In this document: positions 1 to 11,178 of the stretch, in pieces
Layout: each line of letters starts with the position of its first letter
Position numbering within the stretch: the stretch's first letter is position 1
Translations under genes and position numbers: made by a program
Source: Chelydra serpentina
Lineage: Eukaryota > Chordata > Testudines > Chelydridae
Length of the DNA stretch: 64,000 nt
Assembly (NCBI GenBank): GCA_037349315.1
Contig: JBAIAC010000008.1
Coordinates: forward strand, 121,394,001-121,458,000
Direction of reading: 5' to 3'
Notes under the pieces: model-generated
Told to the model about the DNA's origin: nothing
Seen by the model: only the letters and a program-made list of their open reading frames with translations
The model's database searches: none

Positions 1-2970
1 TTCTATCTCTTCACAGCAAGATGAAGTGGAAACAAGGTGTCTAAAAAAATATTTATAGTCATGGGAACGTTCTTATATATGGAATGTTTGAATGCCAGGT
101 GATTGTTCCAGGCAGTTACTGTAGAAAAGGTAACAACAATACATTGTAACCAATACTTAATTCTAACTCTTTTGGTCAAAAGCTTCTATTTGAAATCCCA
201 ACTGTAATATAGTGCTCATAATCTATCCAACAAGATTGTCATATAATTGGCAATATTGGTTTAATGCTCACCACAGCCTGAAAGGTCAAGGGAGAGGGGA
301 ATAGATTTCCTTTAACTTCTTGTTTAAAGAACATCTTATTTTTATTAGAAAGGGGATTATATTTTTTACATTGTCATGGCAGACAGCCCTATCCCAATAC
401 TTATATAAACAGTGACTGTATAGCCAAAAAACAAACAGTTACTTTAATTCTATAGTAAGAACCTCGGTATAGTTTTTCCATATATCAAAGCAACATATTT
501 TAAATGCTGCAGTCCCTGAAAAAAAAAACACACACACACATCGGTTGCAGTATCCTTTTTTTAAAAAACATGGCATAAAATCATAGGACTATTTAAAAAA
601 ATAAATGAAAACATACTTTGATGCAACTCTACAATTTTTAACATACTCTTGTGTTCTACCAATCACCAGAGAGGGACATAAACGTCCATCTGTAGTATAT
701 GAAATTGCTTGATTGTGACATACATACATACCACAGGTGGGGGTTCTTCTTAAATTGGTGCCTATCATGTGATGCTTCATAAGCAAAGAATAGCAGGCCA
801 TGCTGCTTTATTCAATTGGGTTATGCTTTTACTCTCTTTCTCCCTGCATGTGAAAAGCATAACAGAGAACTAGCAGAGCAGAAGTAAGATGTGTTTTGTT
901 AGTTGTCTGAAGCCCTGGGGCCCGGAACCGGATAAGTCCTGATATTATACCCTGGATTGAGCAAAATAAATCCATTTTGTTTCCTACAAACATTTAGCCA
1001 TTAAAAAAAATATGAGATAGAAAAACAGACTTTGCTGTCTGCATGCCTTCTTGTAAAGCTCGTATTGTGGAAGTGTCAGAATCATTAGCTCATTGGCATA
1101 TATTTTGCAAGCTAATGCTTCTACTTTAATTCTCACTGGGGACTGCATGTCTGCTTTTCAAATAAAACCCAGACTGAAGAAAGTGAAGAGAGCTTACACT
1201 GACGCTGCTAATGCTCTGTAATGGCTGATAGCACTTCTGGATATGAATAATTATGAAATATCAGGCAGAACTGATATAACCATAGATCCCTAACTACCTA
1301 CCGCAATACAATTCGCCAAAAGTAATCTGTATATGTTAAAAATGTCCTTTAAATGTTTGTGGTTCATTTAAATACATACAGAGCAGTGGGATGAATAATG
1401 GTTCAAAATAAATGAAGTGCAGGAAATAAGTTACAATATGAAATTCCTTACATGGAAAGAATGAGGAATATTATCCTTTCATAGAGCTACACTGCTGAAC
1501 TTACTACTGATTCACAGAAGAGTCTCAGAGCAAGTGGTTACAAAAACCAGGCCTATACCAGTGCTTTTCTAGTCTTAAAACCTGGTCCAAAATAGTTACC
1601 CTCTCTCAAAAATAAATGGCTGGTGAATTCTGACGCACATTAAAATCAGAGGTTATCAGTAAGAGACATAATAATGTAGGCAGGCAATTTCATCATGCAG
1701 CTCTATGTATAAGCCTTGTTCTTGCAACACAATGAATATTCTGCCTAGACATCCATAGCCCGGGTCCATTTTTCAAATCCCTCTCACTCACACTTCAGTG
1801 CTGACACATACACATTCTCTCTCTGTCTTCAGTGCTAAAGAACAACAGGGTTTTATTTCATTTAAAATAAAGACAGTTTAGATCTGTATAGAATTCAGCC
1901 ATTCATATTTGCAGGATTCCTGTGAACTTTGTCTTTGGTTCCAGGTTGTGGGGCAGAATAGGGCAGTGTTTGCACCCCTTGAGTTTCATTTTGAGTTTCA
2001 AGCTCTAATGAACTCAAAATATCAAACCAAGCCTCAGTCAAAGCCACTGAATATTATCTGGTTTAGTACCATAGCCATGTGAAACCCTCAATTTAATATG
2101 ATTTTTATACAGTACTATAAATCAGCCCAGATTTATTTGAGAACAAACCCAGGGTCAGCTGACAGGTTTGTGAACTTGAGCAAATCTTTCAGTGAACACA
2201 GTCTTTGTTCTGAATGTTCAGCAAACCCCCAAAATAGGCAAGCTTCACATGGTTTCTGGTTTCATTGTGAACATCTTGCACAGCTCGCCTCTAACTACTT
2301 CACAGTTATGCATTGGTTTTAAAATTCCTGATCCGTATTCCACAGTTGCATGTTCCATAAGTATTCTACAGGACATACTCTGATTGACTCGCACTGGAAT
2401 TTTACACACTATAACATGCTAGCTTAATGTTATATACCACCAAATACGCGAAAGTCCATTGTGAACATCAAAACTTCCTCCACACCTGCAAGGACCCCTC
2501 TCAGTTTAGTGTTCCTCGGGTCACTTATTCAATTTTTTTTGAATATTTTATATTCTTCAGTGTTCTTTGTTGGACTGGCATCATGCTCACTGATCTTATT
2601 ATAAATAATAACCCTAAGCCTAAAACTTTGTCTGTTAATTTCCTTATTTTTAAAACAAAATACAAGTTGAACACAGATCTTAGAAAATATACAATACCCC
2701 AGGCTCCCTCAGCCTCTCCCAGTTTGGGAGACCAATAGGACTCTGGCTACTCACAGCTGATATAGCCCATCAGAGTTCACGAGCTTCACAAGATCTGGCT
2801 CTTCTTGTCTCACATCAGTTTGGAACTCTCAAGTTCTCTGGGCCCCCAGCTTTGACTTTTTTGTGTGGCCCTGCAGGGCTTAGGAATGATGCACAGGGTT
2901 ACAATTTCCTTCCACTTTATCCTTGCTCTGCATATACTGTATAAAGCACTCACCAGGCCATGTGAACTTC
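1..2970. other. AT-rich non-coding DNA, no gene seen
   Basis: No open frame here resembles a known protein, and the longest ones (about 100 codons) look like chance. A short A-run followed by a CA-run lies at about 520-540. The stretch 1060-1300 is free of recognisable repeats and rich in homeodomain-like TAAT motifs, so it could be conserved non-coding DNA, but one sequence cannot show that. Confidence 0.6.
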
Positions 2971-3190
2971 AGGCTTGTCTATGTGAGAAAGCGACAGTGA
3001 AACATTTGAATTGACTTTTAAATTGGCAGTTACACCAGAGCACGAGGTTGTGTGGACACTCATTTCAGTACAAGAGTAGCTTATTTTGATTGGCTCAAGC
3101 CAATCAAACCAGTTGATTTAAGCTAAACCAAAATCAGCCATTTTTATACCGAAATAAAAGTGGCCATGCAGCCTTTAGCACTGGTTACAC
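2971..3190. mobile_element. Turtle-type MITE fragment
   Basis: The stretch opens with GGCTTGTCTATGTGAGAAAG and carries the phrase GTGTGGACACTC followed by paired AAACCAGTT / AACCAAAAT motifs. I recognise this pattern from non-autonomous DNA elements common in turtle genomes. I could not fix both termini or a target duplication, so the limits are approximate. Confidence 0.4.
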
Positions 3191-3191
3191 T

Positions 3192-3280
3192 ATATATTAT
3201 TATTTGTATTACTGTAGTGCCCAGGAGCTCCTGTCACAGCCCAGGAACCACTGTACTAGGTGCTGTATAAACACAGAACT
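3192..3280 (-). repeat. Old L2/CR1-like LINE 3' tail
   Basis: Read on the minus strand, this is the tail phrase 'GTGTTTATACAGCACCTAGTACA...TGGGCTGTGACAGGAGCTCC...ACAAATAATAA' (elided), widespread in reptile and bird genomes. It ends in a short ATAATA microsatellite, as expected for L2/CR1-type tails. It abuts the MITE that starts at 3282. Confidence 0.45.
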
Positions 3281-3281
3281 A

Positions 3282-4499
3282 GAGCTGAGTGAATAATTGA
3301 TTTTTCGGTGTGAGAGCCTGTCGTGGGGCAGGTACACCCTGTCACCCTTTGGGGGGTAGAAGGGCATTATACCCCAGCGGCTGAGTCTGGATGATCACCC
3401 TGGGATTCCAGGCAGTATGGTCTAATGGTTGGGGTCAATAGGGTGCCCTCCCTCACAGGGCAGCACGGCCTAGTGGCCAGAGTCAGAATGGTTGTCCTCA
3501 TCAGGGCTGTGCAGCCCAATAGCCAGAGTCAATAGGGCTACCCTTGAGCAGCAGGGCAGCGTGGCCTGATGGCTGGGGTGGGTGGAGAGATGGGCTGCCA
3601 CCTCAGGATGGCAGCAGCCCAGGAAGGGGGACCCGGATCTCCTTACTCCACTGGGTCCCAACCCAGGGCCCTGCTGGTGGCAGGGATCTTGCCAAAACAT
3701 GCTGAGCCAAGCCCCAGTTCTACGACCGGTTTCCTGTTAAATTCCCCTGGATTACTTCCTACCCATTCCTCTGCAGCTTGTTATCTTGGGGGTTCCACGG
3801 CCTCTCCTCCTTCTGCGGCGTCGGTTGCCTGGGATTCATTGGTCCTTATAGTCAGGCTGGCCTCTGCATCCTGGAATGTCAGAGGTCCCTCCGCAGGAAC
3901 CTGCATCATACCTCCATTCCCTTCGGCGGTCAGCCCTGATTAAGCTGAGTTGCTCCCTTTTATATCCGGGTTCCAGCTGGAGCATGCCCAGTAGAGCTGA
4001 GGGGGCGTGGCTTTAACCCCCGCTGAACCAGTGTGGGGTTGGTACACCCCGCCACACGGCTAAACTGAAAAATCTGAAAAAAATTCAGTTTTGAACCAAA
4101 GCTGATTTTTCCCCCCAATTTTCTTGATTAAATAAAAACAAAAATTTCATTTTGGATTTTTAAAAAACCCTAAAATAAAAGAAAAAGAAACTAAATAAAT
4201 TTATTTTTTCTGAGTTTTCAGTTAACTTCAAAGGTATTTTCAATCCAAAATTAAATGTTTTTTTGTTTTGTTTTGTTTAGTAGTCAGGTGTTTTCACCCT
4301 TTAGTTATTTTAATACAAAGCCAAATTTCTAAAAGCAGCATTGTTTCAAACTGAAAAGTTGAAATATTTCATTCTGAAATGTTCAAAATGAATCATTCTG
4401 ACTTAAAAAAAATAAAAAAATAAAATCCATATTTTTCCATCCAAAGCTATTTGCTGAATTCATCCTGAATTTGGTGGTCCTTAAAATTTCACCCAGCTC
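3282..4499. mobile_element. TA-flanked MITE, split by a solo LTR
   Basis: The left end reads GAGCTGAGTGAATA and the right end reads TTTCACCCAGCTC, imperfect inverted repeats of each other. Both are flanked by TA, the target site of Tc1/mariner-type transposases. The interior is AT-rich, with many TTTCATTTTG / CAAAATGAAA motifs. A solo LTR (3309-4056) interrupts it close to its left end. Without that insert the MITE is about 470 bp. A related left end occurs at 5012. Confidence 0.65.
3309..4056 (-). mobile_element. Solo LTR, probably gypsy (Gmr1-like relative)
   Basis: Plus-strand ends are TGTGAGAGCC and CGCCACA, the TG...CA expected of an LTR. It contains a segment (about 3641-3675) similar to the GGGTTCCAGCCCAGGGCCCTG block of the gypsy LTRs at 35.8 and 40.9 kb, in the same orientation, so it probably reads on the minus strand. 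On that strand a TATA-like GATATAAAAGGGAGC (about 3954-3968) sits where a U3 promoter would be. Only CGG is shared as a possible target duplication, so the left boundary may be off by several bases. The 124-codon frame within it is not a gene. Confidence 0.6.
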
Positions 4500-5011
4500 T
4501 ATACAGAAGAAAAGGTGATTCCTGCTTTCAGTCCAAGTAAACAGTTTAGTTTCATTCCTCAAGTTATACCAGTGCAACTTTCCCATGTAAACAAACTTCA
4601 TAAACTTAGTGTCATACCAGAAACACTTCATAAAGTATCCATTACATCCCATATGAATAAGATTTTTAACAAGTTAATTTCTTTAAAAATGTGATTAGCC
4701 TCTGTCATAGATTTTAATTATATGTAATGTTTTGCTATTAAGCTTTTAATTTTTTTAAAAAAAGTTAGAGTCTAGGTAAAATATTATTTGTAATTTAAAA
4801 ATAGTTTCACCAATTGCCTTCAAATTTTAAATAAACAATACAAAATTCTAGTCTACCTGGAAAATAATCACCAAAGTACTTTTCCTGGCCAAAATTATAA
4901 GGTGAGTGAATTTAGAACTAATAATGGAACTCTGAATGAAAATTTAATGATGGCACTGCTCCTGAAGTGATCCATATTCCAGGTAATTTTTTTAAAAATA
5001 AAATGTTACTA

Positions 5012-5330
5012 GAGCTGGGTGAATAAATACATTTTTGGTTCAGGAGCCAAAATGTAATGCTCCTACCCCCAACAAATTTGGTTCATTTGGAACTGACACT
5101 GAATTGTTTCAGTTTCCTTGACAAAATGAAAAATCTGAAAAAAATCATTTTGGATCAAATAAAACATTTCATACAACCTGAAACTTTTTTTCTTTAGTTT
5201 TTTATTTCATGTTGGGTCATTTTTTGGGGTAGTGTTCACCTTTATTTCTGTTCTATTTTTGTATGAAAGTTTTGAAACAAAAAGTTGAAACATTTCATTT
5301 TTAAATGATCAAAATGAAATGCTTTGAATA
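5012..5330. mobile_element. Second copy of the TA-flanked MITE, truncated
   Basis: The left end GAGCTGGGTGAATAAA, preceded by TA, matches the left end of the MITE at 3282. The interior again holds CAAAATGAAA-type motifs. I do not see the matching right terminus, so the right limit is approximate. Confidence 0.5.
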
Positions 5331-5399
5331 ATTAAAATAAAAAGCCATTTTTTTCTGGCTGAGCTTCAGTGCCCCCCCTCCCCCCAATGAATTTTTCAA

Positions 5400-6030
5400 A
5401 GAATGTACTATGTGCCAAAATAAAAAATAATTGCCCAGTTGTACCCGTAACTCAAAATCAGTTTTACCTATTTTCTTCATACTTTGCAGAGTACATCCAC
5501 TGAACGCCATTCTACAATACGTCCATGGCTATAAACACACATACACAACAGTTAGTAGCTATACCACACAAACTGGCAAAACCAAGACCAGAAGCCTCAG
5601 AGCTTCAATCCAAAACCACAGGTCTCTATTGCGCAAGCGAAGGTAAACAATGTCCATTAGAATGTTGAGGTACAGCAGCGCTCTTAAGTTCTCTCTAAGC
5701 TACCACCTGCTGGTGGGCACACTGCTCTAACTTTAAGAACTACAGTATGTAGAATTGTTAATAACTTTGCTTAATTATACCTATTTTTTCAGTTCTGCCT
5801 ATGTTTTCAAGGGAATTGAGATGTATGGAAAGGTCAAAGGAGTACTAACAAGACATTTTTGAGTTAAAACAACACAAACAGAGCAGGGTGCAAATTTCAC
5901 AACAGGGTAACTGTCTAATGCCCAGTATCTTCAAAACAGTTTGACAAATTTTCTTCACACTTTTCAGAAAAGCTTTCCGTACTGTACAGAGTACAAGATT
6001 GCCAAAGTTTTAGTAGTCATTAAAAAACCA
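5400..6030. other. No feature recognised
   Basis: Non-coding DNA between the MITE copy and the DIRS-like terminus. Short open frames occur on both strands but resemble nothing known. Confidence 0.5.
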
Positions 6031-6376
6031 GTTACCAACCTCTCGTAACTGCTGTTCTTCGCGATGCCTTGCTCATGTCCATTTCAAGTAGGTGTGTGCG
6101 CGCTGCATGCACAGTCGCCGGAAGGTTTTTCCCTCTAGTGGTGCCCGTCAGGTCAGCTCACGCACCCCCAGGAGTTGCGCCTTCATGACGCTGCATATAG
6201 GGCCCTGCCAACCCCATCGGCTCTTCAGTTCCTTCCGGCTGGATTACTCCGACAGAGTGGAAGGCGGGTGAGTCTTAGAATGAACATGAGCAACACATCT
6301 GGAAGAAAAACAGTTACGAGAGGCAGGTAACCATTTTTTCTTCAAGTGCTTGCTCATGTCGATTCCAAGTAGGTGA
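6031..6376 (-). repeat. DIRS terminal block with inverted and direct repeats
   Basis: Positions 6031-6051 and 6311-6331 are inverted repeats matching at 19 of 21 bases (GTTACCAACCTCTCGTAACTG against the reverse complement of CAGTTACGAGAGGCAGGTAAC). Just inside each is a direct repeat, TTGCTCATGTC..TTC.AAGTAGGTG, at about 6068-6094 and 6350-6376. Such split inverted and direct repeats serve DIRS-type circle formation and recombination. The role is inferred; the repeats are seen directly. Confidence 0.7.
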
Positions 6377-6384
6377 CTCCCAAG

Positions 6385-7412
6385 CCTTACCTAGGAGGCA
6401 GAGTCAGACTTCATGGAATCACCGACTGAAGCACCACTCTGCCGAATGCTGCATTGGCCCCAGCATGCTGAGTAATGGCATAATGAGAAGAAGTAGAAGC
6501 AGACGTGTGGACTGATGACTATGTCGCTGCCCTGCAGATCTCCTGGATCAGGACCTGGGCCAGGAATGCCGAAGAAGAGGCCTGCGCCCTTGTAGAATGT
6601 GACATCAGTGTGGGGGCAGGTGTCTTTGCCAAATTGCAAAATGCCCAGATACAGGACGTGATCCACAATTAAATTCTTTGAGAAGACACCGGGAGGTCCT
6701 TCATCCTGTCTGCTACCACGACAAACAGCTGGTTCAATTTACAAAACGGCTTTATCCGCTCAATATAAAAGGCCAAAGCCCGCCAAATGTCCAGGGAGGG
6801 GAGTCTTTGCTCCCGGCTGTTAGCATGTGGCTTAGGGTAAAAGATTGGGAGACAAATGTCCTGACTGGCATGAAACTGAGAGACAACCTTTGGGAGAAAG
6901 GCTGGGCGAGGCCAAAGCTGCACTTTATCCTTATAAAAAAAATGATGTAAGGAGGGTCGGAAGTAAGGGCTTTAAGCTCAGACACCTTCCTAGCTGGTTA
7001 TTGTGACCAGGAATGCTGCCTTCCATGACAGATCGAGCAATAAGCATGTCGCTATGGGCTCGAGAGGGTGGGGGGAGCATTAGTCTTGAAAGCACCAGAT
7101 TAAGGTCCCAAGCCAGGATCGGTTGCTGAACTTGAGGGTATAACCTGTAAAGACCTTTGAGAAAACGACCCACCATCGGGTTAGCAAAGACTGAGCGGCC
7201 TGCCACTCCTGGGTGGAACGCCAAAATGACAGCCAGGTGAACCTTTATCGACAAGACTGACAAGTCTTGCTGCTTTAAATGGAGCAGATAGTCCAAGATA
7301 AAAGGGTACTGAGAATAGCATCGGAGAGGTACGACTCTGCGAACAACAGATCGAGACTCTCTTCCACTTGGTCAGGTAGGTAGCCCTGGTGGATGGTTTC
7401 CTATGCAAAGGA
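6385..7412 (-). pseudogene. DIRS tyrosine recombinase, frameshifted
   Basis: Three minus-strand frames join into one tyrosine-recombinase-like protein. The first (7296 to 6931) covers an N-terminal DNA-binding part with HLKQQDLSVLSIKVHL and FHPGVAGRSVFANPMVGRFL. The next (6985-6752 and 6923-6669) cover MSELKALTSDPPY, FLPKVVSQFH and QLFVVVADR. The last (6666-6391) covers the C-terminal part ending near IRQSGASVGDS. In DIRS elements this enzyme replaces the DDE integrase, joining circular cDNA to genomic DNA. The shifts between frames break it at several points. I did not locate the full R-H-R-Y catalytic set with confidence. The call rests on resemblance to turtle DIRS recombinases and on position after the RNase H. 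Confidence 0.65.
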
Positions 7413-7445
7413 GTACCTCACTAATGGTTTCTGAGCACGTCAGCT

Positions 7446-8600
7446 CTACTGGGTATAACTGTGAAGCTTCCAAGCCGTAAGGTGGAGAGACTGGAGTTTG
7501 GAATGATGGAGCCGGCCATGGTGCTGGGTGATCAGGTCCGGAACTAAGGATAGGGTGACTGGGGTGTCCACCAACAGCTCCAGAAGCAAGGTGTACCAGT
7601 GCTGGCGGGGCCAGGCTGGCACTATGAGTAACACTGAGGCTCCTTCTCTCTGGATCTTGAGAAGAACCTTGTGGATGAGTGGAACAGGTGGGAATGCGTT
7701 GAACAGGTGGTCCTTCCAGGGAAGGAGGAATGCGTCTACAAGTGAGTCCGGACTGTGATTCAGGATGGAGCAGACATGCAGGCACTTCCTGTTGCTTTTT
7801 GTGGTGAACAAGTCGACGTGGGGAACTCTCCACCGTTGGAAAATGTTGTTCACCACATCCGGGCGAATGAACCAACCGTAGTTGTAGAATGATCTGCTGA
7901 GATGGTCCACCAGCTCCTTTTGAGATCCAGGATGGTAGGATGCCTCCTGGCGTATTGAGTGGGCTATGCAGAAGTCCCAGAGCTTGAGGGCTTCCTGACA
8001 TAGGGGAGAGGAGTGTGTTTCACGCTGTCTGTTTATATAAAACATCGCTGTTGTATTGTCCGTCATAACTGACACACATCTCCCTTCCAATTGAGCTTGG
8101 AAGGTCTGGCGTGCAAGACGAACTGCCCTCAGCTCCCTGATGTTGATGTGACATGAGAGCTCTGCTTGGGACCAGAGGCCCTGAGTCCTGAGCTCTCCCA
8201 GATCCACTCCCCACCCCATCGCTGATGCATCAGTGACCAGACACAGTGAGGGATGTGGTCTGGAAAATGGGAGCCCCGTGCACACCGCTTGCAGATCGAG
8301 CCACCATTGGAGAGACTCAAGAACCTGCGGTGGGAGTGTGACTACCTTGTCCAGACTGTCCCTGCCTAGTCGATACGCCGATGCCAGCCAGGCCTGGAGA
8401 GGTCTGAGCCTCAGCGTTGCATGTTGCACTACGTACATACAAGACACTGTGTGTCTGAGGAGCTTTAAGGAATTCCTTGCTGTAGTAGTGGGGTATTGTA
8501 TGAACCTTACTCTAATGTCATGGATTGTCTGAAAACGAGATTCTGGCAGGAAAGTTCTGGCTTCTCTTGAATCTAACACTGCCCCTATGAACTCTATGCT
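7446..8600 (-). pseudogene. DIRS RNase H and C-terminal extension
   Basis: A 377-codon open frame on the minus strand (8579 to 7446). It begins in the connection after reverse transcriptase (residues 1-60, with LPESRFQTIHDI). It then shows an RNase H fold with TDASAMGWGVDLG (Asp117), INIRELRAV (Glu149), VMTDNTTAMFYINRQ (Asp174) and KELVDHLSRS (Asp225), so the four acidic positions look intact. The C-terminal part has DAFLLPWKDHLFNAFPPVPLIHKVL and PRQHWYTLLLELL, typical of DIRS elements. RNase H removes the RNA strand of the RNA:DNA hybrid. The upstream reverse transcriptase is cut off by the LTR inserted at 8610-9541, so this frame starts artificially. Confidence 0.8.
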
Positions 8601-8609
8601 GTGACTGGG

Positions 8610-9541
8610 TGTGATGTTCCCCTCTGGTGTTATCTGGACCAGTGATCTGCTAGGTCACTCCAATCCTTGACTCTGGGAGCCAGCCTTACCCTGCTCCACT
8701 GTGAGAACCCTCACTCTTGGGCTGTTCACACACAGCCTCTGGCATGTAAGCTTCTCCTTGGATTGTACAACCGAATGACACTAGCCAATATCTCCGGTCT
8801 CAGACACAACCCTAGGAACCTCCATCTTGCAGTGTCCAGTTATGCCCGCTGGATGCTACAAGCTTATATGAGTTCATCAATTTAGCAAAGAAATTGATAT
8901 GTACCAGGCTTGTTATCCCAAGGGGAGTCTCTGATCCGCTTCAAACCAAAAGACTGCTTCAGGTAGAATAAACAAATAGAGTTATTAACTACAAAGATAG
9001 ATTTTAAGCGATTATACGTCAAAACATAAGTCAGATTTGGTCAAATGAAATAAAAGCAAAATGCATTCTAAGTTGATCTTAACACTTTCAGTGCCCTTAC
9101 AAACTTAGATGCTTCTCACCACAGGGTGGCTGGTTGCCCTTCAGCCAGGCTCTCCCCTTTGATCAGCGTTTCAGTCCCAAACTAACCAAAGGAAGGGGAA
9201 TGACTCACTCGAGAGTCCAACAGATCCTTTGTTGTTGCCTAGGCCAGTCTCCTTTGTTCCTGTGAGGCTGGGCTAGGTTTGTCCCATACATGCCCTGATG
9301 AGGTGTGAACTGCCCTCTGCTCTTGGGGAGTTTTTGTCTGGGCTTGCTTTAAGCCCTGAGGACACATTTTCAGCCCCATAACTATATCCATGAAATTACC
9401 ACAAATTATAACATTACTGTAACAACAATTACTATAACATCACTATAACAACAATGCTCAGTGCATCATAAGCCTTCCGAAGACACCTGACATGACAAAC
9501 TTTGCATTGGATACCACACAACCATTTTATAAGGATGAACA
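8610..9541. mobile_element. Solo LTR inside the DIRS element
   Basis: A 932-bp insert beginning TGTGATGTTCCCC and ending GGATGAACA, flanked on both sides by TGGG (8606-8609 and 9542-9545), a perfect 4-bp target duplication. Removing it and one TGGG brings the DIRS reverse transcriptase and RNase H parts back next to each other, showing it is a later insertion. There is no coding content. TG...CA ends with a 4-bp duplication fit a gypsy or retrovirus-type LTR; I cannot choose, and I see no clear similarity to the other LTRs here. Confidence 0.65.
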
Positions 9542-9545
9542 TGGG

Positions 9546-10290
9546 GGTGTAGGGTGTTAAGAGGTACAGAAGGTCACAGTGGGGCATAGATTACATTTTT
9601 GTACATTCATCAGGAGACCCAGCCTGTCGAAGGAGGACCTTATCATGCTGACATGTTGTTCCACTTGTGCCCTGGAGCGGCCCCTGACCAACAAGTTATC
9701 AAGGTATGGGAATACCTGCACCTGCCTTTTTCTCAGGAAGGCGGCTACAACTGCCATGCACTTGGTGAATTCTCAAGGGGCTCCTGACAGGCCAAAGGGG
9801 AGGACTGTAAATTGGTAATGAGTGCGGCCCACTACGAATCTGAGGAACCTCTTGTGGGACGGGACTATCGAAAAATGGAAGCATGCATCCTTCAAGTTGA
9901 GGGTGGCATACCAATCCCCTGGATCCAGGGAACGGATAATGGCGGCCAAAGAGACCATATGAAACTTTAGTTTCCTCATGAACCTGTTGAGGTTGCACAG
10001 GTCAAGGCTGGATTTGAGACCCTCCTTGGCTTTCGGTATGAGGAAGTACCAGGAGTAAAACCCTCTGCCCCTTAGTTCCTGTAAAACCTCCTCTACTGCC
10101 CCTGCCAATAGGAGTGTCTGCACCTCCTGCATTAAGAGTTGCTTGTGAGAGGGGTCCTTGAAGAGGGATGGGAAAAGGAGGTGGGAGGGAGGGGAGGAAC
10201 TGAATTGGAGGGAATATCCCAGGTCTATCGTGCATAGTACCCAATGGTCTAAGGTAATCTGGGACCACGCATGGTTGAAGAGGAGAAGCC
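9546..10290 (-). pseudogene. DIRS reverse transcriptase, inactive
   Basis: Minus-strand frames 10444-9773 and 9998/9757-9557 carry reverse transcriptase motifs. These include FLIPKAKEGLKSSLDLCNLN, then ATLNLKDACFHFSIV with the first catalytic Asp, then HYQFTVLPFGLSGAP. The catalytic motif, normally Y-L-D-D, reads FPYLDNLLV at about 9693-9706, so the second Asp is Asn and polymerase activity should be lost. At least one frameshift separates the PFGLSGAP part from the YLDN part, and another lies near the LTR insertion point. The enzyme copies element RNA into cDNA. Upstream codons of the first frame beyond about 10290 belong to the adjoining CR1, not to DIRS. Confidence 0.8.
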
Positions 10291-10295
10291 ATGTA

Positions 10296-11178
10296 CCCCA
10301 AAGGCTCGGAGGATCACAGCCACCACTCCCAGGAGGAAACGTAGGGTAGTGGTGGTTGGAGACTCTCTTCTGAGGGTGATGGAGGCACCCATCTGTCGCC
10401 TTGACATGGCATCCCAGGAGGTATGCTGCCTGCCAGGGGCCCATGTCTGAGATATTATGGAGGGATTGTTGAGGATCATCCGGCCCTCTGACTACTACCC
10501 CATGCTAATCATCCAAGTGGGCACTAATGATACTGCGAGGTATGACCCTCAGCAGATCAGAAGTGACTACAAGGCTCTGGGAGTAAGGGTGAGGGAGTTG
10601 GGAGCACAGGTGGTGTTCAATTCAGTCCTTCCAGTCAAGGCTAGGGGCCCAGGCAAAGACAGATGCGTCCTGGAGGTGAATGGCTAGCTGCAAGGATGGT
10701 GTCTCCAGGAGGACTTTGGCTTCCTTGATGCTGTTTCAGGAAGAAGGACTGCTAAACAGAGATGGGGTCCACCTACTGAGGAAGGGGAAGAGCATATTTG
10801 GCTACTGACTGGCTAATCTGCTGAGGAGGACTTTAAACTAGGTTCAACGGGGGCAGGTGACGGCCAAAGCCCACAGGTAAGTCAAAAACATGGAGACCTG
10901 GGAGAAGGGTCAGAATCTGGGGGGAGCATGGACTGTTATAGCAGAAATAAGGGTGAGACGGACAGAACTGGGGGCGGGGAAAAATCAAATCAGTATCATA
11001 GATGTCTGTATACTATGCGAGAAGTATGGGGAATAAGCAGGAAGAAATCGAAATGCTAGTAAATACACACAGCTATGACATAGTTGGCATCACGGAGACT
11101 TCATGGGATAATATGCATGACTGGAATATTGGTATAGAAGGATACAGCTTGCTCAGGAAGGACAGGCAGGGGAAAAAG
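10296..11178 (+). pseudogene. CR1 LINE 5' part: ORF1 esterase and start of ORF2 endonuclease
   Basis: Plus-strand CR1 fragment. ORF1 shows an SGNH-type esterase domain: VVVVGDSLLRV near 10348, IIQVGTNDTARYD near 10510, and an aspartate-histidine block (GATGGGGTCCACCTACTG, read as DGVHLL) near 10770. The first two blocks share a frame but are split by an in-frame TGA near 10448; a further shift separates the third. Then comes the start of ORF2, an apurinic-type endonuclease, with ARSMGNKQEEIEML and DIVGITETSWD (11002-11160). It stops at RKDRQGK, where an inverted piece begins. The ORF1 esterase is typical of CR1 LINEs; its exact role in retrotransposition is not settled. This copy is dead. Confidence 0.8.

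Larger units (their letters stand above)
6031..10290 (-). mobile_element. DIRS-like (tyrosine recombinase) retrotransposon, 5' truncated
   Basis: Minus-strand element carrying, in transcription order, a reverse transcriptase, an RNase H with a long C-terminal extension, and a tyrosine recombinase, then a terminal block with short inverted and direct repeats. No integrase or aspartic protease was seen. This is the organisation of DIRS elements, which integrate with a tyrosine recombinase and make no target duplication. The gag-like ORF expected upstream is missing: the element stops near 10290, where a CR1 fragment begins. A solo LTR (8610-9541) splits it. Frameshifts and an altered polymerase active site make it non-functional. 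Confidence 0.8.

Noticed and set aside
3569..3943. 124-codon plus-strand frame rich in Ser, Pro, Ala
   Set aside because: It lies entirely inside a solo LTR, has low-complexity composition, no domain, and an antisense frame of similar quality.
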